Shown in pieces: positions 44,183-54,000 of a stretch of 64,000 bases of DNA. Each line of letters starts with the position of its first letter. Positions within the stretch are counted from its first letter, which is position 1. The notes below the pieces were generated by a model that searched no databases, was not told the origin of the DNA, and was given only the letters and a program-made list of their open reading frames with translations. Made by a program: the position numbers and the translations under genes. The stretch is from the NCBI RefSeq assembly GCF_015712065.1, contig NZ_JACFYZ010000002.1:310001-374000 (forward strand), in the 5' to 3' direction. The stretch is from Ectopseudomonas chengduensis. GTDB taxonomy: Bacteria > Pseudomonadota > Gammaproteobacteria > Pseudomonadales > Pseudomonadaceae.

Positions 44183-45169
44183 TCAGCGCCGGTTGACCGT
44201 CTGCGCCGCGCGCAGCACATCGCTGCCGATCTTGCCCTCATATTCCTGCCACAGTGGTTGCATCGCTGCACGCCAGGCCGCGCGTTGTTCGCTGTTGAGG
44301 CTGACGACCTGATTGCCGGCGGCGACCAGACGCTGGCGATCACGGGCATTGAGCGCTTCGGCCTCGAGATTCACCGCCATGGTGACCTCATCGATGATTG
44401 CCTCCAACTGCACCCGCACCTGATAGGGAATGCTGATCCAGAAGCTGGAGCTGCTCACCAGCATGTAGCTCAGCACGCCATGCTCGGTTTCAGTGACATA
44501 GGGCTGCAGCGCGCCAAGTTGCTGGCTGACGATATTGGACCAGGGATTCTCCGCTCCCTGTACCCGGCCGGCCTGCAGCGCTGCCTGGGTCTCAGCAAAA
44601 GGCAGGCGCAGGCTGCTGGCGCCGACGCGGGCGAACTGCTGTTCGAGAATCGCCGACGGCTGGATACGGAAGGTCAGGCCGGCGGCGTCGGCCGGGGTGT
44701 GCAGCGCGCGGGTGGCCGAGAGCTGCTTCATGCCGTTGTTCCAGTAGGCCAGACCATAGATGTTGTGGCCGGCCATCGAGCGCAGCAGCTCGCGACTCTT
44801 CTCGCGCTTCTGGAAGCGCTTCACCGCCTCCAGGTCATCGAACAGAAACGGCAGGTCGAACACCTGCAACTGGGTGGTGTATTGCTCGAATTTCGACAGC
44901 GACGGTGCCAGCAGTTGCACCTTGTTGTCGCGCAGCGCCTGCAGTTCGTCGGCATCGCCGAACAGGATGGAGTTGGGGTACACCTCGACCTTCACCTTGC
45001 CGGCCAGGCGCTCGTCCACCAATTGCTTGAACAGCAGGGCGCCCTTGCCCTTGGGAGTGTCCTCGGCCACCACGTGGGAAAACTTGATCAGGATCGGCTT
45101 GGCCAGTACCGGCGCGGAACACAGCAGGGCGACGAAAGCAGCCGCCAGAGAGGTCTTGAACATCGACAC
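44183..45169 (-). CDS. TRAP transporter substrate-binding protein (DctP family), orphan
   Basis: 328 residues. A signal peptide (about 1-23, ending VLAKP) precedes the DctP fold: FSHVVAEDTPKGKGALLFKQ, the conserved Arg in LTFRIQPS that binds carboxylates, and the Asn/Trp region GAENPWSNI. It binds C4-dicarboxylates or related acids. The membrane partners DctQ and DctM are not adjacent, so it must work with a permease encoded elsewhere. The start has AAGGTG upstream. Confidence 0.88.
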   Translation of the reverse strand: MSMFKTSLAAAFVALLCSAPVLAKPILIKFSHVVAEDTPKGKGALLFKQLVDERLAGKVKVEVYPNSILFGDADELQALRDNKVQLLAPSLSKFEQYTTQLQVFDLPFLFDDLEAVKRFQKREKSRELLRSMAGHNIYGLAYWNNGMKQLSATRALHTPADAAGLTFRIQPSAILEQQFARVGASSLRLPFAETQAALQAGRVQGAENPWSNIVSQQLGALQPYVTETEHGVLSYMLVSSSSFWISIPYQVRVQLEAIIDEVTMAVNLEAEALNARDRQRLVAAGNQVVSLNSEQRAAWRAAMQPLWQEYEGKIGSDVLRAAQTVNRR

Positions 45170-45507
45170 ACCTTTTTATGGAAAACACAGAGCCGAGGCC
45201 GGCGCCGAGTGTGGCGGGCCTGGGTACGGATCGGGATGGCTTGCAAGATTCGACCTGACGAAGGACGTCGGCCTAGCCTCGTTGGGGACTACCGGGTCGA
45301 TGCCCGGTTATTGTTGGCATGCTGCCCGTGACCGTGCGGTCAATGGCAGGGGGCGGCATTCTTGCGGATGGAGATTGCCGGCACAAGGCTGGTTTCATGA
45401 ACCGGCGCGCATTCCGGGGAAGTTCCGCAGGTGGTCCGATCTGCGCATCCCTGCGTCCACCGGCTGGTGTATAAGGACAAGTCTTCCTCCCGTCATGCCA
45501 GGCCACC
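45170..45507. other. 338-bp gap without a gene
   Basis: Divergent spacer between the TRAP gene and the diguanylate cyclase gene. It contains a short perfect palindrome, ACCGGG-N6-CCCGGT (45291-45308). No promoter could be assigned with confidence. Confidence 0.5.
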
Positions 45508-46485
45508 ATGAGCGAAGCCGTAGAAAACGATAGCGCCGTCTACAAGACCCTGCTCGAGTCCACCCGGGCGATCCCTTGGAAGATCGACTGGAAGACCATG
45601 ACCTTCGCCTACATCGGCCCGCAGATCGAGACGCTGTTGGGCTGGTCGCAGGCCAGTTGGGTCAGTGCCGAGGACTGGGCGACGCGCATGCACCCGGACG
45701 ACCGCGAGAAGGTGGTGCAATTCTGCGTCGCGCAATCGCAGAACGGCGTCGATCATGAGGCCGACTACCGTGCGCTGACCGCCGCCGGCGATTACGTGTG
45801 GATTCGCGACGTGGTGCACGTGGTGCGCGACGACAACGGCGAGGTGGATTCGCTGATCGGCTTCATGTTCGACATCAGCGAGCGCAAGAAGACTGAGGAA
45901 CAGCTGCTGACCCTGCAGAAGCAGCTGGAGGAATACTCCTACAAGGACGGCCTAACCGGCGTGGCCAACCGGCGCATGTTCGACAGCGTGCTGGCCAGCG
46001 AATGGGCCAATGCCCAGCGCACCCAGCAGCCGCTGTCGCTGATCCTGCTGGATATCGATCACTTCAAGCAGTTCAATGACCATTACGGCCATATCCAGGG
46101 CGACGATTGCCTGAAGAGTGTCGGCCAGGCGCTGAGCCGCGCGGCCAGCCGGCCACGGGATTTCGTCGGCCGCTTCGGTGGCGAGGAGTTCGTGCTGGTG
46201 CTGCCGGACACCGATGAAGCCGCTGCTCGGCATATCGCCGAGCGCTGCCGCCAGCAGGTACGCCAGCAGCGCATTGCCCACGAGCGCTCGTCGGTGTCGT
46301 CCCTGCTCACCATCAGCCTCGGTGTCGGCACCATTGTGCCGGGCGCCCACGACCGCCCGTTGGACTTCCTCAACAGCGTCGACAAGCTGCTCTACCAGGC
46401 CAAGCAACGCGGTCGTGATCGGTTGGAGGTGGCCAAGACGCCCGCCCGTTCGACGCTGGATGATGCCGCTGACGCCCGCGCTTGA
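45508..46485 (+). CDS. PAS-GGDEF diguanylate cyclase
   Basis: 325 residues with no membrane segment. A PAS domain (about 15-130, PAS_3 type, followed by the usual GFMFDISERKKTEEQ linker) joins a GGDEF domain. The active-site motif is intact (GGEEF, 224-228), and the inhibitory I-site RxxD lies five residues before it (RPRD). It should make cyclic-di-GMP from GTP in response to a signal sensed by PAS. Not in an operon. It could affect both pel and flagella, but no direct link is shown. Confidence 0.93.
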   Translation: MSEAVENDSAVYKTLLESTRAIPWKIDWKTMTFAYIGPQIETLLGWSQASWVSAEDWATRMHPDDREKVVQFCVAQSQNGVDHEADYRALTAAGDYVWIRDVVHVVRDDNGEVDSLIGFMFDISERKKTEEQLLTLQKQLEEYSYKDGLTGVANRRMFDSVLASEWANAQRTQQPLSLILLDIDHFKQFNDHYGHIQGDDCLKSVGQALSRAASRPRDFVGRFGGEEFVLVLPDTDEAAARHIAERCRQQVRQQRIAHERSSVSSLLTISLGVGTIVPGAHDRPLDFLNSVDKLLYQAKQRGRDRLEVAKTPARSTLDDAADARA

Positions 46486-46488
46486 GCA

Positions 46489-46545
46489 ATCGTTAACCTG
46501 AGCGTAACGATAGCGCGAGCTGCTTGATTGATGACCATAAGGTCA
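46489..46545. promoter_or_regulatory. Two palindromes upstream of mdcA (candidate MdcR sites)
   Basis: ATCGTTA-N9-TAACGAT (46489-46511) and TGACC-ATAA-GGTCA (46532-46545) are perfect inverted repeats between the diguanylate cyclase gene and mdcA. Their place 46-100 bp before the mdcA ATG suits LysR-type activation by MdcR. The first could also be the weak end signal of the preceding gene. Confidence 0.55.
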
Positions 46546-46590
46546 CGCTCCTAATGTGCCTCCACGACAGCGGAACTCGTGGAGTCTTCA

Positions 46591-48252
46591 ATGACAACAA
46601 CAATATCCCCACCGCCGCAGTGGTCGCGTCGTCGCGCTGAAAAAGCCCGGCGACTCGATCAGGTGCGCAACCTCGCCGATGGCGTGGTCCTGCCCAGCGA
46701 CAAGATCGTCGCTGCCCTCGAAGTGTTGATCGCTCCCGGTGATCGTGTGGTGCTCGAGGGCAACAACCAGAAGCAGGCAGATTTCCTCTCCCGCTCGCTG
46801 GCCAAGGCCGACCCCGGCCGTCTGCACGACCTGCACATGATCATGCCCAGCGTCAGCCGCGCCGAGCACCTCGATCTGTTCGAACGCGGCATCGCCCGCA
46901 AGCTCGACTTCTCCTTCGCCGGGCCGCAGAGCCTGCGCATCGGCCAACTGCTCGAAGACGGGCAGATGGAAGTCGGCGCCATCCACACCTACATCGAACT
47001 CTATTCGCGCCTGCTGGTGGACCTGATCCCCAACGTCGCCCTGGTCGCCGGCTTCCAGGCCGACCGCCACGGCAACATCTACACCGGCCCGAGCACCGAG
47101 GACACCCCGGCGCTGGTCGAGCCCACGGCGTTCAGCGACGGCATCGTGATCTTCCAGGTCAACGAGATCGTCGACGAGCTGCCGCGCGTGGACATCCCCG
47201 CTTCCTGGGTCGACTTCGTGGTGGTGGCCGACAAGCCCTTCTATATCGAGCCGCTGTTTACCCGCGACCCGCGCCACATCACGTCGGTGCACGTGCTGAT
47301 GGCGATGATGGCGATTCGCGGTATCTACGAAAAACACAACGTGCAGTCGCTCAACCACGGCATCGGTTTCAACACTGCCGCCATCGAGCTGATCCTACCG
47401 ACCTACGGTGAGTCGCTGGGCCTGAAGGGCAAGATCTGCCGCAACTGGACGCTCAACCCGCACCCGACGCTGATCCCGGCCATCGAGACCGGCTGGGTGG
47501 AAAGCGTGCACTGCTTCGGCACCGAACTGGGCATGGAGGGCTATATCGCCCAGCGCCCGGATGTGTTCTTCACCGGCCGCGACGGCTCGATGCGCTCCAA
47601 CCGCATGATGTGCCAACTGGCGGGGCAGTACGCGGTCGACCTGTTTATCGGCGCCACGCTGCAAGTGGACGGCGATGGCCATTCCTCCACAGTGACTCGT
47701 GGCCGCCTGGCCGGCTTCGGCGGCGCGCCGAACATGGGCCATGACCCGCGCGGTCGGCGTCATTCGACGCCTGCCTGGCTGGACATGCGCCCTGGCGACA
47801 GCGAAGCGCCGCTGCTCGAGCGCGGCAAGAAGCTGGTGGTGCAGATGGTCGAGACCTTCCAGGAGGGCGGCAAACCCACCTTCGTCGAGCAGCTCGATGC
47901 GGTAGAGATGGCGAAGAAGGTCGGCATGCCGCTGGCGCCGATCATGATCTACGGCGACGACGTCACCCACCTGCTCACCGAGGAAGGCATCGCCTACCTG
48001 TACAAGGCGCGCACCCTGGAAGAGCGTCAGGCGATGATCGCCGCGGTGGCCGGCGTCACTTCCATCGGCCTGCGCCACGACCCGAAAGACACTGCGCGCA
48101 TGCGCCGTGAAGGGCTGATCGCCCTGCCCGAAGACCTCGGCATTCGCCGCACCGATGCCAGCCGCGAACTGCTCGCAGCCAAGAGTATCGCCGAGCTGGT
48201 CGAGTGGTCGGGCGGCCTGTACAACCCGCCTGCCAAATTCAGGAGCTGGTGA
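46591..48252 (+). CDS. mdcA: Malonate decarboxylase alpha subunit (acetyl-ACP:malonate transferase)
   Basis: 553 residues, usual for MdcA. The protein begins near [18 protein letters not shown] and shows [18 protein letters not shown] and [20 protein letters not shown]. It swaps the acetyl group on the ACP thiol for malonate, the first half of the decarboxylase cycle. The start at 46591 has GGAG at a good distance. First gene of mdcABCDEGHLM; its stop overlaps the mdcB start. Confidence 0.97.
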   Translation: MTTTISPPPQWSRRRAEKARRLDQVRNLADGVVLPSDKIVAALEVLIAPGDRVVLEGNNQKQADFLSRSLAKADPGRLHDLHMIMPSVSRAEHLDLFERGIARKLDFSFAGPQSLRIGQLLEDGQMEVGAIHTYIELYSRLLVDLIPNVALVAGFQADRHGNIYTGPSTEDTPALVEPTAFSDGIVIFQVNEIVDELPRVDIPASWVDFVVVADKPFYIEPLFTRDPRHITSVHVLMAMMAIRGIYEKHNVQSLNHGIGFNTAAIELILPTYGESLGLKGKICRNWTLNPHPTLIPAIETGWVESVHCFGTELGMEGYIAQRPDVFFTGRDGSMRSNRMMCQLAGQYAVDLFIGATLQVDGDGHSSTVTRGRLAGFGGAPNMGHDPRGRRHSTPAWLDMRPGDSEAPLLERGKKLVVQMVETFQEGGKPTFVEQLDAVEMAKKVGMPLAPIMIYGDDVTHLLTEEGIAYLYKARTLEERQAMIAAVAGVTSIGLRHDPKDTARMRREGLIALPEDLGIRRTDASRELLAAKSIAELVEWSGGLYNPPAKFRSW

Positions 48253-49130
48253 TGAATGCACTCACTGCAATTCAGCCCCAGCTTTCGCTGAGCGACTGGC
48301 TGGCCGATCTGACGGTGGACGCGCTGATCGACGAGGCCGACCTGTCGCCCAAGCCGGGGCTGGTCGACCGTCGAGGCAGCGGCGCACACACGGACCTGCA
48401 CCTGGGCCTGATGCACGCCTCGGCGCTGGCCCTATGGCCAAGCTTCAAGGCCATGGCCGAGGCCGCGCAGCAACGCGGCGTGATCGACCTGCATCTGCGT
48501 GAAGCGGTCGGCCGCATTGGCCGCGAAGGTGAGGTGGAGATGCTGCGCGTCACCGGTGGCGTCAACACTCACCGTGGCGCGATCTGGGCGCTGGGTTTGC
48601 TCAGCACCGCAGCGGCGCTGGATGCCAGCGAGTTGGCTCCGGCGCAGGTCGCCCTGCGTGCTGCACGCCTGGCCTTGCTCAACGACCGCGCCGCCCCGAT
48701 GACTGGCGACAGCCATGGCGCGCAGGTTTGCCGTCTGTACGGTGTGCATGGGGCGCGTGAGGAAGCGCAGCTTGGCTTTCCTGCGGTGATCCAGCAGGCG
48801 CTGCCGCAACTGGCGCGCAGCCGCGCCGCCGGGGCAGGGGAGCAGAACGCTCGCCTCGATGCGCTGCTGGCGATCATGACCCAGTTGGCCGACACCTGCG
48901 TGCTCTACCGCGCCGGTATGGCCGGACTGACTTGCATGCAGAGCGGTGCTCGCGCGGTGCTCGCTGCCGGCGGCTGCGCCAGCCTCGACGGCCGTCGCCA
49001 TTTGCGCGACCTCGAACGCGACATGCTGCGCCTACGCGCCTCGCCTGGCGGCGCTGCCGATCTGCTCGCCGCCACCCTGTTCCTCGACCGCCTGCAGCAT
49101 GACCTGCCGGCGCAGCTTGGGAGTCTGTGA
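48252..49130 (+). CDS. mdcB: Triphosphoribosyl-dephospho-CoA synthase MdcB
   Basis: 292 residues of the CitG/MdcB family, with [17 protein letters not shown] and [20 protein letters not shown]. It makes the prosthetic group precursor for the acyl carrier subunit MdcC from ATP and dephospho-CoA. Confidence 0.94.
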   Translation: MNALTAIQPQLSLSDWLADLTVDALIDEADLSPKPGLVDRRGSGAHTDLHLGLMHASALALWPSFKAMAEAAQQRGVIDLHLREAVGRIGREGEVEMLRVTGGVNTHRGAIWALGLLSTAAALDASELAPAQVALRAARLALLNDRAAPMTGDSHGAQVCRLYGVHGAREEAQLGFPAVIQQALPQLARSRAAGAGEQNARLDALLAIMTQLADTCVLYRAGMAGLTCMQSGARAVLAAGGCASLDGRRHLRDLERDMLRLRASPGGAADLLAATLFLDRLQHDLPAQLGSL

Positions 49131-49131
49131 A

Positions 49132-49431
49132 ATGGAAACCCTGTCTTTTCAATTCCCCGCCGGGCAACCGGCCCAGGGTCGCGCGCTGGTGGGTTGCGTC
49201 GGCTCCGGCGACCTGGAAGTGCTGCTCGAACCCGGCCAGGCCGGCACCCTGGCCATCGAAGTGGTGACCTCGGTGAACGGCAGCGCGCCGCGCTGGCAAC
49301 TCTTGTTCGAACGCATGTTCCGCGAGCAGCAGCTGCCCGCGCTGAATATCGCCATTCATGATTTCGGCGCCACGCCGGGCGTGGTCCGCCTGCGCCTGGA
49401 ACAGGGCCTGGAGGAACTGAACCATGGCTGA
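49132..49431 (+). CDS. mdcC: Malonate decarboxylase acyl carrier protein MdcC (delta)
   Basis: 99 residues. The serine that carries the phosphoribosyl-dephospho-CoA group is most likely the one in CVGSGDLEVL (about residue 24). It carries acetyl or malonyl as a thioester. One base separates it from mdcB, and it overlaps mdcD by 8 bases. Confidence 0.94.
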   Translation: METLSFQFPAGQPAQGRALVGCVGSGDLEVLLEPGQAGTLAIEVVTSVNGSAPRWQLLFERMFREQQLPALNIAIHDFGATPGVVRLRLEQGLEELNHG

Positions 49432-50275
49432 TCAGAATATTGCGCGCCTGCTCGCCCAGCGCAGCTTTACCGAATTGGGTGCCCGTCAGCGCGCTCGCGC
49501 CCTGCTCGATGCCGGCACTTTCCGCGAGCTGCTCGACCCCTTTGCCCGGCTGATGTCGCCCTGGTTGCCCAAGCAGGGCATCGTGCCGCAGGCCGATGAC
49601 GGCGTGGTGGTGGCCAAGGGGCTGATCGACGGCCAGCCAGCGGTCATCGTCGCCATCGAAGGTGCCTTCCAGGGCGGCAGCCTCGGCGAAGTGGGCGGGG
49701 CGAAGATCGCCGGCGCCCTGGAGCTGGCCGCCGAAGACAACCGCAATGGCACGCCGACCCGCGCCGTGCTGCTGCTGGAAACCGGCGGCGTGCGTCTACA
49801 GGAGGCCAACCTGGGTCTGGCGGCCATCGCCGAGATTCAGGCTGCCATCGTCGACCTGCGCCAGTACCAGCCGGTGATCGGCCTGGTCGCCGGCCCGGTC
49901 GGTTGCTTCGGCGGCATGTCCATCGCCGCCGGGCTGTGCAGCTACCTGCTGGTGACCCGCGAGGCGCGTCTGGGCCTCAACGGCCCGCAGGTGATCGAAC
50001 AGGAAGCCGGGCTGGACGAGTACGACTCGCGCGACCGTCCCTTTATCTGGAGCCTGACCGGCGGCGAGCAGCGCCACGCCAGCGGTCTGGTGGATGGCTA
50101 TGTAGCCGATGATGTCGAGGCCATTCGCAGCGAGCTGCATGGCCTGTTCGCCAAGGGTAAACCCGCGTTGGAACGCAGCCGTCACCACGCCTGGTTCCTG
50201 CAGCGCCTGCGCGCTGTCGACACCGCCGTCCAGGCCGATGCCGCTGCCGTGCGCAGCGCCTACCAGGGAGCATGA
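49424..50275 (+). CDS. mdcD: Malonate decarboxylase beta subunit MdcD
   Basis: 283 residues with a crotonase/carboxyltransferase fold: ALEGAFQGGSLGEVGGAKI, LLLETGGVRLQEANLGL and GPVGCFGGMSIAAGL. With MdcE it decarboxylates malonyl-ACP to acetyl-ACP and CO2. Confidence 0.96.
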   Translation: MADQNIARLLAQRSFTELGARQRARALLDAGTFRELLDPFARLMSPWLPKQGIVPQADDGVVVAKGLIDGQPAVIVAIEGAFQGGSLGEVGGAKIAGALELAAEDNRNGTPTRAVLLLETGGVRLQEANLGLAAIAEIQAAIVDLRQYQPVIGLVAGPVGCFGGMSIAAGLCSYLLVTREARLGLNGPQVIEQEAGLDEYDSRDRPFIWSLTGGEQRHASGLVDGYVADDVEAIRSELHGLFAKGKPALERSRHHAWFLQRLRAVDTAVQADAAAVRSAYQGA

Positions 50276-50277
50276 AC

Positions 50278-51084
50278 ATGACAACTGCACAGGAACAACG
50301 TGGCCTGCACTGGTTCCAGGCGCTGGCCGGCGATGCCCAGCCGCAACCAGGTTTGCCTGCTTCGCTGCGCGTGGCCGATGGTGAATTGGCTGGCCAGGCG
50401 GTGCGCTATCTGGCGCTGATCGCCGATGCCAACAATCCATTCCCCCGCGCCCGCAACGGCGAGGTCGGCCTGCTCGAAGGCTGGGGCCTGGCCCAGGCCG
50501 TGGATGAAGTCATCGAGGCGGATCGCGATAACCCGCACAAGCGCGCACTGATCGCCATCGTCGACGTGCCGAGCCAGGCCTACGGACGCCGCGAGGAAGC
50601 CTATGGCATCCATCAGGCGCTGGCCGGCGCGGTGGACGCCTATGCCCGAGCCCGCCTGGCCGGCCATGCGGTGATCGGTCTGCTGGTCGGCAAGGCCATG
50701 TCCGGCGCCTTCCTTGCCCACGGCTACCAGGCCAACCGCCTGATCGCTCTGCGCGATGCCGGGGTGATGGTGCACGCCATGGGCAAGGCCGCCGCCGCGC
50801 GTATCACCCTGCGCAGCGTCGACGAGCTGGAGGCGCTGGCCGCCAGCGTGCCGCCGATGGCCTATGACCTGGACAACTACGCCTCGCTCGGTCTGCTGGC
50901 GGATGTGCTCGATGTCGAGCAGGTGACGCAGCCGACCCGTGCTGATCTGGCCCGCGTGCAGGACGCCCTGAGCCGCGCTCTGGCCGACATCGCCGGCAGC
51001 CCGCGCGACCTGCGCAACCGCCTGGGCGCCGCCAACCGCGCGGCTTCCAGTCAGGTGCGCGAGGCCTTGCGCGCGCAGTGGTGA
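50278..51084 (+). CDS. mdcE: Malonate decarboxylase gamma subunit MdcE
   Basis: 268 residues from ATG 50278, which has GGGAG about 8 bases upstream; ATG 50272 overlaps the mdcD stop and is too near the ribosome site. Motifs IVDVPSQAYGRREEAYGI and GLLVGKAMSGAFLAHGYQ match the family. It acts as a dimer with MdcD. Confidence 0.95.
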   Translation: MTTAQEQRGLHWFQALAGDAQPQPGLPASLRVADGELAGQAVRYLALIADANNPFPRARNGEVGLLEGWGLAQAVDEVIEADRDNPHKRALIAIVDVPSQAYGRREEAYGIHQALAGAVDAYARARLAGHAVIGLLVGKAMSGAFLAHGYQANRLIALRDAGVMVHAMGKAAAARITLRSVDELEALAASVPPMAYDLDNYASLGLLADVLDVEQVTQPTRADLARVQDALSRALADIAGSPRDLRNRLGAANRAASSQVREALRAQW

Positions 51085-51086
51085 GC

Positions 51087-51148
51087 GTAGGGCGGGTGAA
51101 ACCCGCCGACCCTGAGTGACGTGAAATGGCGGGTTGCACCCGCCCTAC
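51087..51148. repeat. GTAGGGCGGGTGAAACC hairpin repeat
   Basis: The left arm (51087-51107) and inverted right arm (51128-51148) are nearly the same as at 31329-31380. It lies inside the mdc operon between mdcE and mdcG and may reduce downstream expression or stabilise the upstream message. Confidence 0.82.
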
Positions 51149-51161
51149 GGAGAACGCATCG

Positions 51162-51797
51162 ATGCACCTGACACCCCGTCCACATGATCTGCTCTGGGGC
51201 CTGCGCCCTGAGCACCTGCCGCAGGAGGCGCCGGCCTGGGCTCGTGCCGCCCTGGGCGGGCATGTGCCGGTGGTGGTGCGGCGTGCGCCGGCTGAATCCG
51301 GCTGGGTCGCGGTGGGTATTCGTGGCACCGCGCGTGAACAGCGGCATGCCACCTGGATGCGTGTGAGCGAGATCAGCCGTCTGGTCAGCCCGCAGGCGGT
51401 GGCCAGGGCCGGGCGCTGGCGCAATCACGCTCAGCCGCAGTGGCCGGCGTTGCGCGCGATGAGCCAACTGGCACCGCGTCTCGATGCTCTGGGCCTGGCC
51501 TGGGGCGTCACCGGTAGCCTGGGCTTCGAACTGGCCAGCGGCATCAACGCCGCACACCCGGACAGCGATCTCGACCTGTCGTTACGAACCCCTCATCAGT
51601 TGCCCCGCGACTGGGCGCGTGCACTGTGTGCCGTGCTGGACGAGGCGCCGGGGCGTATCGACCTGCAACTGGAAACTCCTTACGGCGCCGTGGCGCTGCG
51701 CGAATGGGCCAGCGAGGCGCCACGCGTGTTGCTGAAAACCCAGAACGGCCCGCTGCTGGTCAGCGACCCCTGGCACTTGCAGCAGGTGGCGGCGTGA
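51162..51797 (+). CDS. mdcG: Phosphoribosyl-dephospho-CoA transferase MdcG
   Basis: 211 residues with a nucleotidyltransferase-like active site (GSLGFE, then HPDSDLDLSL with the paired Asp). It attaches the MdcB product to MdcC, giving holo-ACP. The start at 51162 has GGAGAA upstream. Its stop overlaps the GTG start of mdcH (GTGA). Confidence 0.93.
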   Translation: MHLTPRPHDLLWGLRPEHLPQEAPAWARAALGGHVPVVVRRAPAESGWVAVGIRGTAREQRHATWMRVSEISRLVSPQAVARAGRWRNHAQPQWPALRAMSQLAPRLDALGLAWGVTGSLGFELASGINAAHPDSDLDLSLRTPHQLPRDWARALCAVLDEAPGRIDLQLETPYGAVALREWASEAPRVLLKTQNGPLLVSDPWHLQQVAA

Positions 51798-52720
51798 GCA
51801 CGCTCTGGGCCTTCCCCGGCCAGGGCGCGCAGCAGCCCGGCATGCTCCAGGCCTTGCCCGATGCGCTAGTGGTGCAGGCCTGTATCGAGCAAGCCAGCGC
51901 TGCGTTGGACGAGGACGTACGCCTGCTGGATTCGGCAGAAGCGCTGCAAAACACCCGTGCCGTGCAGCTTTGCCTGCTGATCGCCGGCGTCGCCACCGCA
52001 CGCCTGCTCAGCGAACGCGGCCATCACCCGGACTATGTCGCCGGGCTTTCCATCGGCGCCTATGCCGCTGCCGTGGTGGCCGGCGCGCTGGAGTTTGCCG
52101 ATGCCGTACGCCTGGTCGCCCTGCGTGGCGAACTGATGCAGCGCGCCTATCCGTCCGGCTACGGTATGACCGCCATCCTCGGCCTCGACCAGGCCGGCGT
52201 CGAACGCCTGCTGGCCGAAGCCGAAGGCCCGGTGTACCTGGGCAATATCAACGCCGAAACCCAGCTGGTGATCGCTGGCAGCGATGCCGCCATGGCCGCC
52301 GTGGCCGAGCGCGCTCGCACCCTTGGCGCCGGTATGGCCAAGCGCCTGGCCATGAGCGTGCCGTCGCACTGCGCGCTGCTCGACGGCCCGGCGCGCGTGC
52401 TGGCCGGGGCTTTCGCGGGCGTCGAACTGCGTACCCCGCAGGTGCGCTACCTGAGCAGCAGCTCGGCGCGCCTGATCCGTGATGCCGAAACCTTGCGCGA
52501 TGACCTGGCTTACAACATGAGCCGCGTCGTCGACTGGCAGGCCACGCTCGTCACCGCCTATGAACGCGGCGTGCGCCTGCATCTGGAACTGCCACCCGGC
52601 GGCGTGCTGACCGGGCTTGCCCGGCGTGTCTTCGACGCCGGCCAGGCAATCGCCTTCGAGGGCGCACGTCTGGATACACTCGACGCCATGTTGCGTCAGG
52701 AGGTAAGCCGCGACCGCTGA
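51794..52720 (+). CDS. mdcH: Malonyl-CoA:ACP transacylase MdcH
   Basis: 308 residues of the FabD fold. FPGQGAQQPGM opens the protein, and the nucleophile elbow is GLSIGAY with catalytic Ser near residue 85; the active-site His lies in VPSHCALL. It loads the first malonyl group on the decarboxylase ACP. It uses a GTG start overlapping mdcG. Confidence 0.94.
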   Translation: MSTLWAFPGQGAQQPGMLQALPDALVVQACIEQASAALDEDVRLLDSAEALQNTRAVQLCLLIAGVATARLLSERGHHPDYVAGLSIGAYAAAVVAGALEFADAVRLVALRGELMQRAYPSGYGMTAILGLDQAGVERLLAEAEGPVYLGNINAETQLVIAGSDAAMAAVAERARTLGAGMAKRLAMSVPSHCALLDGPARVLAGAFAGVELRTPQVRYLSSSSARLIRDAETLRDDLAYNMSRVVDWQATLVTAYERGVRLHLELPPGGVLTGLARRVFDAGQAIAFEGARLDTLDAMLRQEVSRDR

Positions 52721-52782
52721 GCCGTAGCGTTTACCGAAGCACAAAAACAACAACTTCGATACGTAAGACGAGGACAACAACA

Positions 52783-53184
52783 ATGATCATCTACGGTGTC
52801 GCCTTCCTGGCGTTCTGCACCCTGGCAGGCATCTTTATCGGTGAACTGCTGGGCAAACTCATCGGCGTGCCCGCCAACGTTGGCGGTGTCGGTATCGCCA
52901 TGATTCTGCTGATCTTCCTCGGCAGTTACCTGAGCAAGCGAGGCCTGTTAACCGGCAAGTCGGAACAGGGCGTGGAGTTCTGGAGCGCCATCTACATCCC
53001 CATCGTGGTCGCCATGGCCGCCCAGCAGAACGTCTACGGTGCCCTCAAAGGTGGCCCGATGGCGATTCTCGCTGGCACCGCTGCCGTCGCCATCGGTTTT
53101 GCGCTGGTCCCCGCACTGAGCCGCATCGGGCAAAAGAAGCCTGAAACCGACGTAGCCCCCTCCCTGAACAAAGCGCCACGGTGA
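52783..53184 (+). CDS. mdcL: Malonate transporter subunit MdcL/MadL
   Basis: 133 residues, four predicted membrane helices. It pairs with the next gene to import malonate. A 62-bp gap with GAGGACA before the ATG separates it from mdcH; its stop overlaps a GTG just before mdcM. Confidence 0.93.
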   Translation: MIIYGVAFLAFCTLAGIFIGELLGKLIGVPANVGGVGIAMILLIFLGSYLSKRGLLTGKSEQGVEFWSAIYIPIVVAMAAQQNVYGALKGGPMAILAGTAAVAIGFALVPALSRIGQKKPETDVAPSLNKAPR

Positions 53185-53189
53185 CTGCC

Positions 53190-53954
53190 ATGTACGAATC
53201 TTTGATGAAGGTCATTACCGGCTACGGCCTGCTCAGCGGCTTCGCCATCATCGGCATCACCATGTGGGTGTCGTACTGGATTTCCGACAAGTTCACCAAG
53301 GGCCGCCTGCACGGCTCGGCCATCGCCATCCTGCTTGGCCTGCTGCTGTCCTATATCGGTGGCGCCTACACCGGCGGGCAGAAAGGCCTGGTGGATATTC
53401 CGCTGTTCGCCGGCATCGGCCTGCTCGGTGGTGCCATGTTGCGTGACTTCGCCATCGTCGCCACTGGCTTCGGTGTCAGTGTGGAGGAGCTCAAGCGTGC
53501 CGGTTTCGCCGGGGTGCTGGCGCTGTTCGTCGGCGTCTTCGCCTCCTTCGTGGCGGGTGTCGGGGTAGCCATGGCCTTTGGTTACACCGATGTGGTCAGC
53601 CTGACCACCATCGGCACCGGCGCGGTGACTTACATCGTTGGCCCGGTCACCGGTGCAGCCATCGGCGCCAGCTCCGACGTGATGGCCCTATCGATTGCCG
53701 CCGGCCTGATCAAGGCGATTCTGGTGATGGTGGCGACGCCCTTCATCGCGCCCTATATCGGCCTGAACAATCCGCGCAGCGCGGTGATCTTCGGCGGTCT
53801 GATGGGCACCTCCAGCGGCGTGGCCGGCGGCTTGGCGGCGACCGATCCGAAGCTGGTGCCCTATGGCTGTCTGACCGCGGCGTTCTACACTGCCCTGGGC
53901 TGCCTGCTCGGCCCATCGTTGCTCTACTTTCTGATGCGAGGCCTTCTGGGCTGA
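53190..53954 (+). CDS. mdcM: Malonate transporter subunit MdcM/MadM
   Basis: 254 residues, the standard MadM length, with many membrane helices and the conserved GLMGTSSGVAGGLAATDPK near the C-terminus. The start at 53190 (MYESLMK) is preferred over the GTG at 53181. Last gene of the operon, followed by a strong terminator. Confidence 0.94.
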   Translation: MYESLMKVITGYGLLSGFAIIGITMWVSYWISDKFTKGRLHGSAIAILLGLLLSYIGGAYTGGQKGLVDIPLFAGIGLLGGAMLRDFAIVATGFGVSVEELKRAGFAGVLALFVGVFASFVAGVGVAMAFGYTDVVSLTTIGTGAVTYIVGPVTGAAIGASSDVMALSIAAGLIKAILVMVATPFIAPYIGLNNPRSAVIFGGLMGTSSGVAGGLAATDPKLVPYGCLTAAFYTALGCLLGPSLLYFLMRGLLG

Positions 53955-53959
53955 CCTTT

Positions 53960-53983
53960 GCCCGCCCTTGTGGCGGGCTTTTT
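53960..53983 (+). terminator. Terminator of the mdc operon
   Basis: GCCCGCC-CTTGT-GGCGGGC followed by TTTTT. It lies 6 bp after the mdcM stop. Confidence 0.92.
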
Positions 53984-54000
53984 CTATACCCCCGCGATCA

